This document shows, piece after piece, positions 1-10,850 of a stretch of DNA of 64,000 nucleotides (positions are counted from its first letter, which is position 1; each line of letters begins with the position of its first letter). The DNA is from Paraescarpia echinospica. Its lineage: Eukaryota > Annelida > Polychaeta > Sabellida > Siboglinidae. The stretch lies in the NCBI GenBank assembly GCA_020002185.1, contig CM034544.1:1482823-1546822 (forward strand). Reading direction: 5' to 3'. Made by a program: the position numbers and the translations under genes. A model generated the notes under the pieces. That model was given only the letters and a program-made list of their open reading frames with translations. It did no database searches and was not told the origin of the DNA.

Positions 1-1200
1 TGTGTATTAAAATAGGCCAAGAGCATTAGAACACAAGATTTCAGTGACAGAATTTTTGACCAGGCACGAATTTCCAAGTCTTGTGTACGTTGTAACTGTA
101 AGAAAGTCATGGGAATAGTGCCTATTTTTAGCTACGGTTTAGGGAGCATGTTTGTTATGGTTTATGGTGCCGTAGTATTAAATAAAATATTATGAGTTGA
201 ATGATTGACTGTGGTGTACAAAGAGTTCATGTGTTTGTCTGTCTCCCCTTCTCTCTTGCAGACTTTGTATTCTCTCTCTGACAAATAATCCATAACATTG
301 GAGAGCATACAATTTTATTATAATTATTGGATGAAACGTAACAGGGGTCGGAAGTGAATGTGCTAGGACTATGTAAGTATGTTACGTAGTAGTAGTAGTA
401 GGCCTATCAGCCGCCCTATGTAATCTTGTGATTAAGAGTGAGTCAGCAATTGTGAAATGAAACATTATTCAAACATAACGACTGAATGAAAGGATGTGAC
501 ATGTGTATGTGTGTGTGCGCGTGCACTGTAACTCTGTGTGGGGCGGGAGTCTGTGACTGTGTCTGTGTGGGACATGGCAACGCGCCCCGTCCCTTCGAGT
601 TCGATCGCTAGTCCGACCGCGACAGAAGGGCGCTTTGTTAGTGACGTTTTCTTAATCAGTTTATCAAAGCCCGGAAGGAATGGGAAAAAGTGTTCATACA
701 TGCTCAACAGTTGTCTTCGTTGGGTGTCATTATCATGTGGACGTCAGTTATATGCGGGAAAAGTCGGTTAGTTACACGTTAATCCACTAAACAGTTTCTT
801 AGAGCAACATCCGGCTTTCTCTCATGTCCCAAAATGCACCAGCAATGCCACAACTGCCGCCAGATGGCACCACGAGAGCCAGGATGTCGAAAATTCACTC
901 GTTCGCAGTCCGCCGTGTGGCGCCACTTCAACAACTGTCGAACGATCAAAACCACTCGTTCTACCATGAACAACATTTGTTATGAAGTTTCGTTTTATTA
1001 ATCAGATCTCGTCATCAGTTAAATTGAATATTTGCACCAAAATCACGCATATATACATTTATGTTCAGTAGTGTTCAGATAGTTATTTTAAATAATAAAT
1101 ATTTGGATCTAGCAGATTATACGCCGAATAGTTTTCGTGCTACGTTGCTGAATGACTTTCAGGGAGACGAGGCAGTGCCTCGAGTGGACAGTCTGCCACA
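1..1200. other. Unassigned non-coding stretch
   Basis: No recognisable coding sequence, RNA gene or structured repeat was found here. The short open frames (about 60-85 codons) contain low-complexity or non-homologous residues and resemble no family I know. A short AGT trinucleotide run lies near position 390 and a TG-rich run near 505-545. Confidence 0.4.
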
Positions 1201-1312
1201 TATATACACACACACACGCACACGCACATACGCACGCACCATGCCCCACGCACGCATAATTCACACACACACACGTACACGCACACACACACATACACAC
1301 ACTCATATTGCA
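1200..1312. repeat. CA/CACG dinucleotide microsatellite, imperfect
   Basis: Two blocks of CA and CACG units (about 1203-1240 and 1261-1306) are separated by a short non-repetitive spacer. The open frames across it on both strands are products of the repeat and should not be taken as genes. Confidence 0.85.
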
Positions 1313-1519
1313 AATTAATATGTATTTTTATACCGGAAAAGTGTTACCTCGATGTCCGGTCGACAGCTCACGGGGTTACCATTGCTTTTGTTGATGTACT
1401 TGGTTTTCTCGGTTGTGTTCAACTCGACCATACAAACATTTTTTCGCTGTTCGTACAGCACAGTTTGTTGTCGATTTGGTCAAAGACAGTGCCGATAATC
1501 CATTATCTAGCGATGGAGT

Positions 1520-1715
1520 GGGTCCTGGAAGTTGGTTACAGGAAAAGAGGAAGTCCGACAAAGACATGGCGCAACTCATTTATAGATGACTTGGCAGGAA
1601 TGGAAATCACCTGGAATGAGGCCAAAGAAGTCGCAAATGACCGGTCGCACCAGATGGAGGAACCCTGTCGCCCGATGTCCCGAAAGGAACAGGAGTAACT
1701 AAGTCTAAGTAAGCC
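1520..1715 (+). pseudogene. LINE reverse transcriptase C-terminal tail, 5'-truncated
   Basis: The last ~60 residues before the TAA after 1695 contain a G-S-P-x-K-T-W-R motif, an acidic stretch and N-E-A-x-x-V-A-x-D-R-S. This matches, from memory, the conserved end of non-LTR retrotransposon polyproteins (G-R-P-x-x-T-W-R ... W-x-E-A-x-x-x-A-x-D-R-x-x-W). A short CTAAGT repeat follows the stop, as is common at LINE 3' ends. The RT core is absent, so this is a typical 5'-truncated insertion. I infer the class from the motif only; the clade (I/Nimb- or RTE-like) is uncertain. Confidence 0.6.
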
Positions 1716-2458
1716 TTCAAGTTCCGCAATTACTTAACGTCACGTGTTTGCGTAAACTGGTATGTTAGTTATAAACAAAAAGGCGCATTTACTTAGACAA
1801 TCATCTTAACGTTAAGAACGTTCTTAGCCGCTTCATGAAACCAGCCCCTAAAATTCCTCAAACAAAGTCAGTCACATTCAATCGCTTTCTTGGACCATTG
1901 GCCTCAGATCTACCAATTGGCGACGTGTCTTGGAAAATACATACAACGATATATTCGGAATGATTTACTTATGTGTTTTGTTGGAAATTGGTGTTACACA
2001 AACCTTCCACTGATCAGTCGGGATCAATATTATACGTAACTCGCAAAACTCTTAGTTTGATTCAAATCGTTGTTCTTGTTTAATAATGTCGCAGTCAATA
2101 TACCTTTTCACACGTGATGTTCGCTATTAGCGAACGTCATCATCATTGAACCCGCCTGTCGGCGAAACTGCAGTCCTTCTACGCAAGGCAGTGACTCACT
2201 GGTGAGGCCTGCTTAGGCGCGACTATCGTGTCTCTTCAGGAGATCGCTGTCGATTTGTCACTTATAATGTCAAAGTCTGTACCGTAATTCGATTGCTAAT
2301 GGAACCGATTGTGAACCTCTTGTTTAGCAAATTGCAGTGCAATGGATCCATAGAACTAAAACATAAAGAAACAGGTATTCAACAGTCACGTTTAGTTGAC
2401 TTCTAAGATTCACGTGATGGACAACTGAGTGATCCAACTAAATAGGTTAACTTCAATC

Positions 2459-2503
2459 ATCACACACACACGCACGCACGCACGCACGCACGCACACACG
2501 GTG
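2459..2503. repeat. CACG tetranucleotide microsatellite
   Basis: Short run of ACAC and CACG units directly upstream of the broken Gypsy integrase. It creates spurious open frames on both strands. Confidence 0.85.
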
Positions 2504-2509
2504 GGTGAG

Positions 2510-3902
2510 ATTGCCGAACAAATTGTGGATCCACCCAAAACCTCTTGCCAATCTGGTTCCACCAACCACTTTAATGACTGTTCACCATCTCCGGAGAAAG
2601 TTGCGGAAACTGGAGTATTTGCAGTGCAGTGGGTCCCATGTGAGACGTTAGCGGACATACGTCGCTGGCAAAAGGAAGACGAGAGCATTGATTGTATGCG
2701 TCGTCACAAAGATACCCGCACCTAGAGACCACCATTTGCACAAATCAGGGACCAAGATTACATGGCAACAATGGGACAGATCCATTGCGGATGGCATTCT
2801 CTATCGTAAGAAGAAAGCCAGTTGTGACACCGAAGAGATAATCCAACTTGTGGTCCCTTCGCCAATGAGACGGCGACTTTTCCAGGCGGTACACAGCGAC
2901 CGCCTTGGAGGGCACATGGGTCATAACAAATCATTTGCTTCCCTGCAACGACGTTACTACTGGCCTTGTATGTCAGAGGACATCAGTCGGTGGCTCACCC
3001 TGTGTAGGGACTGTGGACAGCGCAAACTGACGTCGCCTCCACACCGCGCTCCTCTGACTCAGATGACAGTAGGAGTCCCTTGGGAACGTATAGCTATGGA
3101 CCTTATAGGTATAATGCCCGACTCGGTAAGCGGAAACAAATACGTTCTAGTCGTCGAACATTATTTCACAAAATGTGTCGAAGCCTTCCCCATACCCGAC
3201 AAAGAAGCACTCACAGTAGCCGATAAACTAGTCACAGAGGTATTCTGTCGATTTGGCTGTCCAAGATAGCTTCATTCCGATCGGGGAAGGGAATTTGACA
3301 ATGAAATTCTTCAGGAGGTGTGTCGCATGATGCGAATCGATAAGACGCTAACTACACCTTACCGTCCGCAATCAGACGGATTGGTAGAACATTTTAACTG
3401 CACCCTCCAAGATATGATTTTCACATATGCCAGGCTACACCCACAAGACTGGGAAGACCATATTCCGTATGCCATGTGCGCATACCGTGCTACGGTACAC
3501 ACCAGAACTAAGGTGTCCCCATACCGAATGTTGTTGGGTCATGAGGATACTCTTCCACTCGATCTACAAATCGAGGGACCCCCCACAATGTACAACTCAG
3601 TATGGCGAATGGCTTCGTAACGCCATGGAGTTAAGCCACAACATAGCTCGACGGGAAAGTCGTAAGGCCTCCCTTCGTCAGAAGATCGCATATGACATGA
3701 AGGCGACTCCGGTAAATTTTCCGAAAGGGAACTGGGTATGGCGTTACAGCACAGCCACAGCTAAAATGAAAGGTGGAGTCGGATGGTCTGGTCCATATCT
3801 AGTGGTGAGTCGTCCTTCTGGAGTGACTGTTGCGATACAACGCTCTGCAGACACAGACTCCACAGCTTCCTGCCAACCAACCTCGAGTACAGGCTCAGGA
3901 TG
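2510..3902 (+). pseudogene. Gypsy-type retrotransposon integrase, broken
   Basis: This is the 3' part of an LTR-retrotransposon pol. In order it shows the RNase H-integrase linker (D-I-R-R-W-Q-K-E-D near 2655-2680), an H2C2 zinc-binding region (H-x-G-H-M-G-H ... C-R-D-C near 2905-3015), and the rve catalytic core with all three acidic residues visible: D in M-D-L-I-G (~3098), D in H-S-D-R-G (~3277) and E in L-V-E-H-F-N (~3385). A basic C-terminal domain ends at 3902. The reading frame is broken at least three times: a frameshift near 2690-2710, a TAG at 3267-3269 just before the second Asp, and a frameshift near 3590-3600. Gag, protease and RT are missing upstream and no LTR was found. It is a dead fragment; the assignment to Ty3/Gypsy is firm, the subfamily is not. 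Confidence 0.85.
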
Positions 3903-4361
3903 ATCGTACTGTTGGTGACGATAGCGAGGTAGTCAGCCTCCCCAGAGGCGGGTCCCGATGATGATATAAACCCACCCACAAATTATCATCCATTAACTAT
4001 TAAAATGTTTATTACGACATCCGTATTTAGAAGCATGTTACTACGGGACCACATGGAAATATTCTAAATGTATTTGACCATTTTATTAGGATAGTGCGTG
4101 AACTTAATTCCTGCATATCACGTAAAATAATAACCAAATATTTATGTGTACAATATTTTTTTGGAAAGACACTGATATTTTACTTCGAACAATCACTGAC
4201 ACTAAACCAATGATTATTTTTAAACACAACTATGGTAAATAGGTACCCTTAAGAGACACATACCTATGCTATAAAATCCCGTATTACCTTATAAACGCGT
4301 CAACCACAAGGTCCAGATGTCGTAATAAACATTGCAATGTTTTCGTCATATAGCTGCGCTA

Positions 4362-4550
4362 ATGGGCACAAATTACAATATAGATGCGGGAAGATATGTA
4401 CTGTTTGACTTCTTGTAGCATAATCTAAGCGGTACATATATGTACTGTTTGACTTCTTTTAGCATAATCTAACCGGTACAAATTACAATATAGATGCGGG
4501 AAGATATGTACTGTTAGACTTCTTGTAGCATAATCTAACCGGTACAAATA
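4362..4550. repeat. Short tandem triplication, about 60 bp units
   Basis: Three imperfect tandem copies share ATATGTACTGTTTGACTTCT and TAGCATAATCTAA. Copies 1 and 3 carry an extra AATATAGATGCGGGAAG block that the middle copy lacks. No coding potential. Confidence 0.7.
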
Positions 4551-5652
4551 AGATGAGAAGTGAATAGTTTAGGAGAAACCGGATGTCATAATAAACATTT
4601 CTTAAAAGGGTCGCAACATTTCTGTGATTTCAAACATGATTGATAATTTCTAGGTTGGAAGTAGTATATTAATCTTAAATAGATATAACCATCCCTGTAA
4701 CATAGGAACATTAAGTCCTTCTAATATGTTTTTTGATGTGTTTGGATTTTATTTATCTTGGATGTCGTAATAAACAGCAAATCGCTGGACAATATAAATT
4801 GGTTCATCAAGACAATGTTTCCAATATTTTCATAGATTGTATGTATATTTGTTACAATTTCATGTATTTTCTTTTAAACACAGACACAAAAGAAAGGTAC
4901 TAGTGCCATAAATAATAGTTAAAATCAGTTTGTGTAAAAAGTGGAAAATCCCAAAAGACCCGCGTTTCTGCGGTACTCCTTATTTTTGAGAGGCTATATC
5001 TAAAACTACTGGACCTTTGAAATAGACTCATGTGGCAGCATACAGATATTTGGACTCAATTTAACCAGCAATTGCAAAGATGGCTGTACGATCAGTTTGC
5101 AAAAAAGTATGCCCATGTATATAATGTCCGGTAATAATATTAAATTTTGATCAATAATTTTACAGTTTTGTTTCATGATATTTTGATGAGGGCATCTTGT
5201 AAAATCCGTATGTCACGTGTAGGTGTGGTAATTTATCTTCCCCGGGGTATCGCCCCCTTTGTAGGGCCACACCTAGGCTATCTTCCCCGTCCTAAATAGT
5301 ATACAGAAATAAGAATATATATATACGTACTCAAACCATAATGGCAGTTTACGTTTTTTTATTTATTATTATCAGTATTATGATAATGGAGTTAATATCG
5401 CAGTATTGGTCGCCTCAAAAGCAAAACACGCAGCGATGCCTAATCCTTAAACGTAGTGTAAGATGGGGGATTATCCAGGGTGGGGAGATACACGTGTATT
5501 ACTTATATCACCACATTTCAAATGCGTAGTGTTCTGTGCAATGTATCTGTTCGGTCTAGACATTTGCTTTACTTATCGATGCATGTTTTGTTATTTTTCA
5601 CTTACCCCTGAAGAAAATATACGAGGAAGAAACAAATATACATTGATCAAGT

Positions 5653-5722
5653 GAGGCGTGGAGTTCAAGCGGTAGAGCAACTGACCATCGATCGAAGGTC
5701 CCGGGGCTCGAATCCTACTGCC
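5653..5722 (+). repeat. tRNA-like sequence (SINE head or tRNA pseudogene)
   Basis: The segment has a box A-like GTTCAAGCGGTAGAGC and, about 40 bp later, a box B-like GGGCTCGAATCC, with roughly tRNA spacing. The 3' arm does not pair cleanly with the 5' end and no CCA is encoded, so a functional tRNA is unlikely. It may be the head of a SINE whose body is not recognisable. Confidence 0.45.
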
Positions 5723-5926
5723 AACTGCTGATTAAATACTTGCTTCCACTGCACACCTTTCAGTAGCATGTTACCGCAATTTCTTTCAAATGATGCATGT
5801 TTTTTTCTAGCTATATATATATATATATATATATGTTAAAGAAATGCATTTTCAGTTATGCCTTGATGTTTGAGGAGCAAAGTTGCAATCCATATATTGT
5901 TTAATGTTTAGAGGAATAAACTTATT

Positions 5927-6056
5927 AATGGAGCGGCATAGCAAACAAATTGTGCATTTTGTGATAAAAGCATCAAATTTGGTACATATGCAGATTAATA
6001 CATATCAAACAGATTTGGATATTGAGACTTCGCAAATTTGGTCCCTGACAGCAGGC
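5927..6056 (+). repeat. Dispersed repeat, copy 1 (inverted partner at 12.9 kb)
   Basis: About 130 bp match, imperfectly, the reverse complement of 12868-12990. Shared blocks include AATTGTGCATTTTGTGA, TTTGGTACATA and GATTTGGATATTGAGAC. The open frames across both copies are products of this repeat rather than genes. Confidence 0.65.
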
Positions 6057-6354
6057 AATTTAATCTGATATTAATTGATGTTCAAAACTATCATCTCCAA
6101 AGGAATCAGATAATTTCAAGTGGGGTTATTTGATATTCTAAGCTTCTACAACAGTTATTGACAATGATTATGGCTGCCATTTTATAAAATGGCGGTCAGG
6201 CAATTTAATCACAATTAATTTGTGATCAGCACTGCCATCCCCACAGGAACGGGGCGATTTCAAGTGGGGGTAGTTGACATTTTAAGCTTCTAAGATGTTG
6301 TGGAAAGTGATTAACAATGATTGTTGTGTTGTTTTAATAGTTAATGGATGATAA

Positions 6355-6594
6355 GGTAGCACTTATTTGTAGCACGAGTCTCGTTTTAATGAAATATTTG
6401 ATGCTTTCTAAAATTATAAGTCAGATTGTTGTAAAACAATTTTCAACAAACAGCCATGCTTAACATCAATACATGTTGACAAAGATATGTCAAATTGAAG
6501 TGTTCTTTATCAAATGTCAAATTTTGTTCGCTTGTGCTCATCGGTCACCAGAGTTGCTTTTTTGTTTTCTCAGTTCCCTTTAATGGCCAGGAAT
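6355..6594. other. Unassigned spacer
   Basis: Between the candidate DNA element and the minus-strand pseudogene. Nothing recognisable was seen. Confidence 0.4.
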
Positions 6595-9500
6595 TCAATG
6601 ATGTGTGCACTCCCCTTCACAAACACACAAAGCTGTGCATTCCAGTTCAGTCGTTTTGTACTTGCAACGCTTCATACAACCCTTCTTGCACTTATATGAG
6701 ATTAGCTCATAGCAGCTAGTACGTTCCGTCATCATTCTTGGCCCAGCCCCAGTTTGTCGCTGGAGATAGCTTTGGTGCTGGTAGCAGTGCCTGGCCCCAC
6801 ACATGCCCGCCCTGGTAGGCCGCCCTCTTAACATGCTCCTCCAAATCTGCCTTGGTCGGTGGGATCAGATGCACATTGTTCTTCTTTGCGAAGAGTTTCT
6901 TTCGTGCCTTGTCGATGTCCCTGCACGCGCTGGTTCTGTCAAACAATAGGATACTAAACCTCTCGATGGTGTGCATGACATCTTCTGGTATGTCACTTGG
7001 TGCAGAGGATAGTTTCAGCAGTGCGTCTGTGAGTTCTGGAAGCACTATCTAGATTGACCAGGCAGTATTCTTGCCGTGCCTGCGAAACTGGATACTGTGT
7101 CACACCCAGTCAAAGCGTGGAACATTGGCAATGCCCGCGCCTTCTCCAGTCCCAGGCTAGCTGCTAGTTCGTGGGTTGCCAGTTAACGGAAACGCTTGCC
7201 AGTTCCGAATGCTAACCACAGTTCATCTTCTGGTTGAAACCCCTGGGCCACTGCCACTGGCTGCATGGGATGAGCGAGGCCAGATCCGGCAGTGATGGTT
7301 TGCTGAAGACTGATTCTCCTTTAGTGATGACAGTCTTGTTAAACCACTCGAAGAGAGCTTCTGATAGGAACGTGAACAACTCTGTCTTGTTGCTGTCCAC
7401 CCGGAGAACGTTCTGTCAGTTTCCCGGCTGCTGCAGCCACCACACGGTCTTCGCACTCCTTTTCCACGCTTTGCTCTTGCACTGGCTTTCAGTGAATCGG
7501 CATTGTAGCTGTCCCACACCAAGTCTAGGCGTGACGCAGGTAGAAGTTTTGTGGACCGGTATGGAACGAAGATCTTTTGGGCATACTCGTCAAAGTTCAT
7601 GGCTGCAGCTGGCTTCAACATCTGGACGATGACAGCTCCATCAAGAACTACACTGGTGGTGGCAGAAGCCTCAGACTGGGCTTCAGTCTTTCAAGGCTCT
7701 TCATACCTTGGCGGAGGCTTCCTCCATCAGAGAGTGCCGGAGGACACGCCTGGTTCTCGTGTCGAAGCACGTTTTCATCAATGCTTTCATCCCTCGTCTA
7801 ACAACCGATGTACAGCCTTGAGAAGAGTTGTAAGTCATTCTTGAGAGAGACCATTTGCTGCTTCCCTTTGCTCACACTGCGCGGAACGGAAGTACAGAAC
7901 ACCGTTACGCGAATGACACCATAATATAGACTTGGTTCTCTCCACGAGGCATTCTTTGGTAAAAGACTGGAACTGCTCTTGGCCAATTCTCTTAACATAC
8001 CAGACAGCCTCTACTACGGCAGGATCTGCCATTTCCTTTGCGTCAAGGGCAACCAGGTCCATACTATCTTCCTAAAAGGGGTTGTCAGACAATTATATCA
8101 CGGTGACAAGAGAGCGGACACCTTTGGTAAATGTGGTCTGCACACTTGGTGTCTGGTCATGATGACGTGTGTCTACTCACCTTCCCCAGCGCTCATCCTT
8201 AACTTGAAACTCTTCTATGACCTTGGCAACTTCTGGTCCAGAAACCATCCAACGTCGCAAAGCACTGGGGTTGTCGGTGAGGCCAACAGCACCGCCGTCT
8301 CCTTTGATGAAGGCGTTGTTTTGTTCATGTGCTTGATCAATTGGGATCACAGAGAAAACCTTCTTCTGTATGGTGAAGATGCCTGCCGTAAATTTCCTGG
8401 CTACATCTTAGTGCTTTGATGGAAGTTCACCCATGTCCTTCAGATGAACATTGAACCACCGGGCATGGTTAGTGTGATCTAAGGCATGGAACCAAGGGGC
8501 CAGTTCCGTCAAGGTGCATCGTGAATGATGCCTGTCGCAGAGAACGCACGTAGACCAATACCAACACCTCACGTTCCAGCACGATTGCCCAGTACTTAAA
8601 CTGGGGGATGAGCAGATCTTCTGCATCATCAGCTTCTCTCAGACAGTAGCTGTCATACACCCTGTGTTGTAGGATGTACAGCGCTGCAGCAGTGATTTTG
8701 TGAGCTCTCATTGTGCGAGCGACATGTGTTGCTTGCAGGAAGGAATCGGCTGTTCCTGGTGTCGTAATCTCGGCTTGCACTTGCATCGAGCCACTCCCTC
8801 GCAGCCAGTCCCCAAGAGTCTTTCGGGCTGCCATCTCGATGTGGAGGCCACCAAACATTACCACCAACTTGTCTTCGCCGTAGTTATCTGGCCACTTCCA
8901 TTTAATTTGCTTGGCCAAGGCAAACAGTGGCTGATCGACGGTAACCACTGGTACCTGCCCAGGATTGAGATATTCCAAGGCAGTCGCTACGACATCCATT
9001 GAGTGCCGGATTATGGCCACTGCGTGTGTACTATCCAGGAACCGCGGAAGCAAGGCGGTGGGGCAGATGACTCGATCATCCGGTGGCTGGCGGTTGGCAT
9101 GAAATGCGGCCCAAGATGTGTTATCCTCGGTCCCAGTTTTGTTCTTCAGGACCTGCTTTGCACGGTTTAGCCACAAGTATTCTTCCTCAGTCTGCTGAAT
9201 GAAGCGGTCTCTGGTTAGTGTCGTCAAGCTAGCAGATGACTTCTTGACGTTGCTGGTGACAGGAGGTACATCACTGTAATAGTGTGGCAAGTGGCCGATG
9301 GTCTTGGAGCTTGCATCCACAGATCCAAACATGGCAATGCTTCGATCCACTCCTTCACCAGCGAAAGAAGGATGCTGAAATAGGGTGATAGCAGTACTAT
9401 GGAAGGACTCTTTCGCTGTAGTTGCACTTGGGTTGTGATCTCTGTTATCAACGGCGGCATGTGTGAACACTTTACCACGCATCGTCGGAGGGCAGACCAC

Positions 9501-9700
9501 GTGTTCTCTGTGTAACTGTTGGCAGACACTGTTCCCCATCTGAGTTGAAAGTCAGAGAACGCGGTCATAAGAGATGCTGATGCCCAGGTGTGACAGCCTG
9601 TTTATTAATTCCCTCTTGCGCGTGTGAGCATGCAACATCATCCCTATGTACATTGGAACTGGCGTCTCCTGCGCATCGCTATGCCTGACAGTGAATTATA
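6595..9700 (-). pseudogene. Decayed copy of a large multi-copy protein family with CXC-like tail
   Basis: Read on the minus strand, an intronless coding sequence about 3.1 kb long can be followed from ~9700 to a TGA at 6595-6597 through many frame changes. The longest clean piece (9539 to 8469, 356 aa) contains A-A-V-D-N-R-D-H-N-P, V-D-Q-P-L-F-A-L-A-K and G-G-L-H-I-E-M-A. Next come A-L-D-H-T-N-H-A-R-W (~8480), I-P-I-D-Q-A-H-E-Q-N-N and G-G-A-V-G-L-T-D-N-P (~8330-8270), and D-P-A-V-V-E-A-V (~8010). After these come A-L-T-G-C-D-T-V-S-S-F (~7105-7075) and K-A-R-K-K-L-F-A-K-K-N-N (~6900). A Cys-rich end, C-K-K-G-C-x-K-R-C-K, finishes with C-x-C-E-G-E-C at ~6605. From memory this order belongs to a large uncharacterised family, abundant in cnidarian, mollusc and fish gene sets, whose tail resembles a tesmin/TSO1 CXC domain. 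Stops include one just upstream of 9539 and one near 8410. High copy number suggests a transposon-encoded protein, but that is inference. Confidence 0.75.
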
Positions 9701-9829
9701 ATGTGGAGCCACGGGTGAAGAAAGCGACAGATGGCAGCATCAGATACAGCCTCAAAACGTTCGTGAGTAAAGTGGCATGGGCGTGTAGCCTATTGCCTCA
9801 CATGGGCGCATTCCCCTGCCCTGCCAAAG

Positions 9830-9865
9830 TAGTAGTAGTAGGAGTTGTAGTTGTAGTAGTAGTTT
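9830..9865. repeat. AGT/TTG trinucleotide microsatellite
   Basis: Short run of AGT and TTGTAG units. Similar AGT runs occur near 390 and 12610. Confidence 0.7.
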
Positions 9866-10637
9866 CCGCATGACGGGCGCATAAATTAAATCCACCTGCG
9901 CGCGCATACTGGCGGCAGAAACAAGGCAGTTGCGTTTGAGTTGTCATGCCGTCTTCGTGTTGTGCTGTTGGGTATGGGAATCGCTCAAACACACATCCAC
10001 ACTTACTTTTACCAAAAAAACAGACGTCAGTTATAACTTAAAGCCACACATAGAACCGATTTTACCAACAAACTCGTCAGCAATGCAAGGTTGTGCACTG
10101 CACATTTTGTGTCAGGTAAGGGAGATGTAATTTATTGGAGGGAGGGGTGTGAGGTGGGCAGGACTAATTAGGGGATACTTTAATTTAAAATCTACCCCAC
10201 CCCAGAACTACTGTGCACTAAAATGTGAGCACAGTTTGTCCATTAACATTGGTAACAACTTACTACGAATACGTTACTGTAATATTATTGATAATTTATT
10301 TTGAAAATTGCATGGCAACCCCACAAAATTGAAAATGAAATGATAAACTGACTCCATCCTTTATTTCTCCTTCCCATCCCCACCCTTAATCAATTATAGG
10401 TCGGACAGTTAGTTTGGCCTACATTTTCATTGACCACTGTCACGGCAAACTTGTGCTTGTAAATAACTTGATTATTTCATATTTTAAATAATATTATTTA
10501 ATGTCAGATGTAGGTGTATAGTTAAATATGTGTACAAACAATCTAAATAATTTCACTTGTTTTCTTAAATAGCATAATATTGTGCGTTAGCTTGTTGCAT
10601 TGTTTCGGATTAATTTAACTATTTGTCAGGGAGATGC

Positions 10638-10850
10638 TCAATGGATTCAAACAGCCCCGACTTTGTGCCATCAGTATTTGCATATAAAAGGAGTAGAACT
10701 GATGATGTCCATAAGATAGAAAGAAACGTTTAAAACTGACAGAAATGGATATCCCCACTGACCAGCCTGTAGGACCATCAGAACTGGAGAAAGAAACAGC
10801 CGATACCCTGATAGACTTAAGACCAGATGCAGGTCCACCTGACAGTCCAA
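10638..10850 (+). pseudogene. Possible transposase-associated fragment, frameshifted
   Basis: A possible acceptor (TTTGTCAG near 10629) is followed by an ATG at about 10641 and a short peptide containing S-P-D-F-V-P-S-V-F-A. It ends at a TAA near 10730, and coding-like sequence continues in another frame (P-S-E-L-E-K-E-T-A-D). From memory, P-D-x-V-P-S-x-F is seen after the THAP domain in some THAP-containing transposase proteins. This is weak evidence: no THAP zinc finger or catalytic domain is visible here. Confidence 0.25.

Larger units (their letters stand above)
3983..6354. mobile_element. Candidate DNA element bounded by 23-bp inverted repeat
   Basis: A perfect 23-bp inverted repeat occurs at 3983-4005 and 6332-6354 (core ATCATCCATTAACTATTAAAA minus its last base). 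Immediately inside the left end is a motif, GATGTCGTAATAAACA, in inverted form at about 4004-4021. Near-copies recur in direct orientation at about 4317, 4580 and 4760, like the subterminal repeats of DNA transposons. No transposase was recognised between the ends and no clear target-site duplication was seen, so it would be non-autonomous. The tRNA-like sequence at 5653-5720 and an AT run at 5816-5834 lie inside it. An alternative is that the two arms belong to two separate insertions. Confidence 0.45.
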
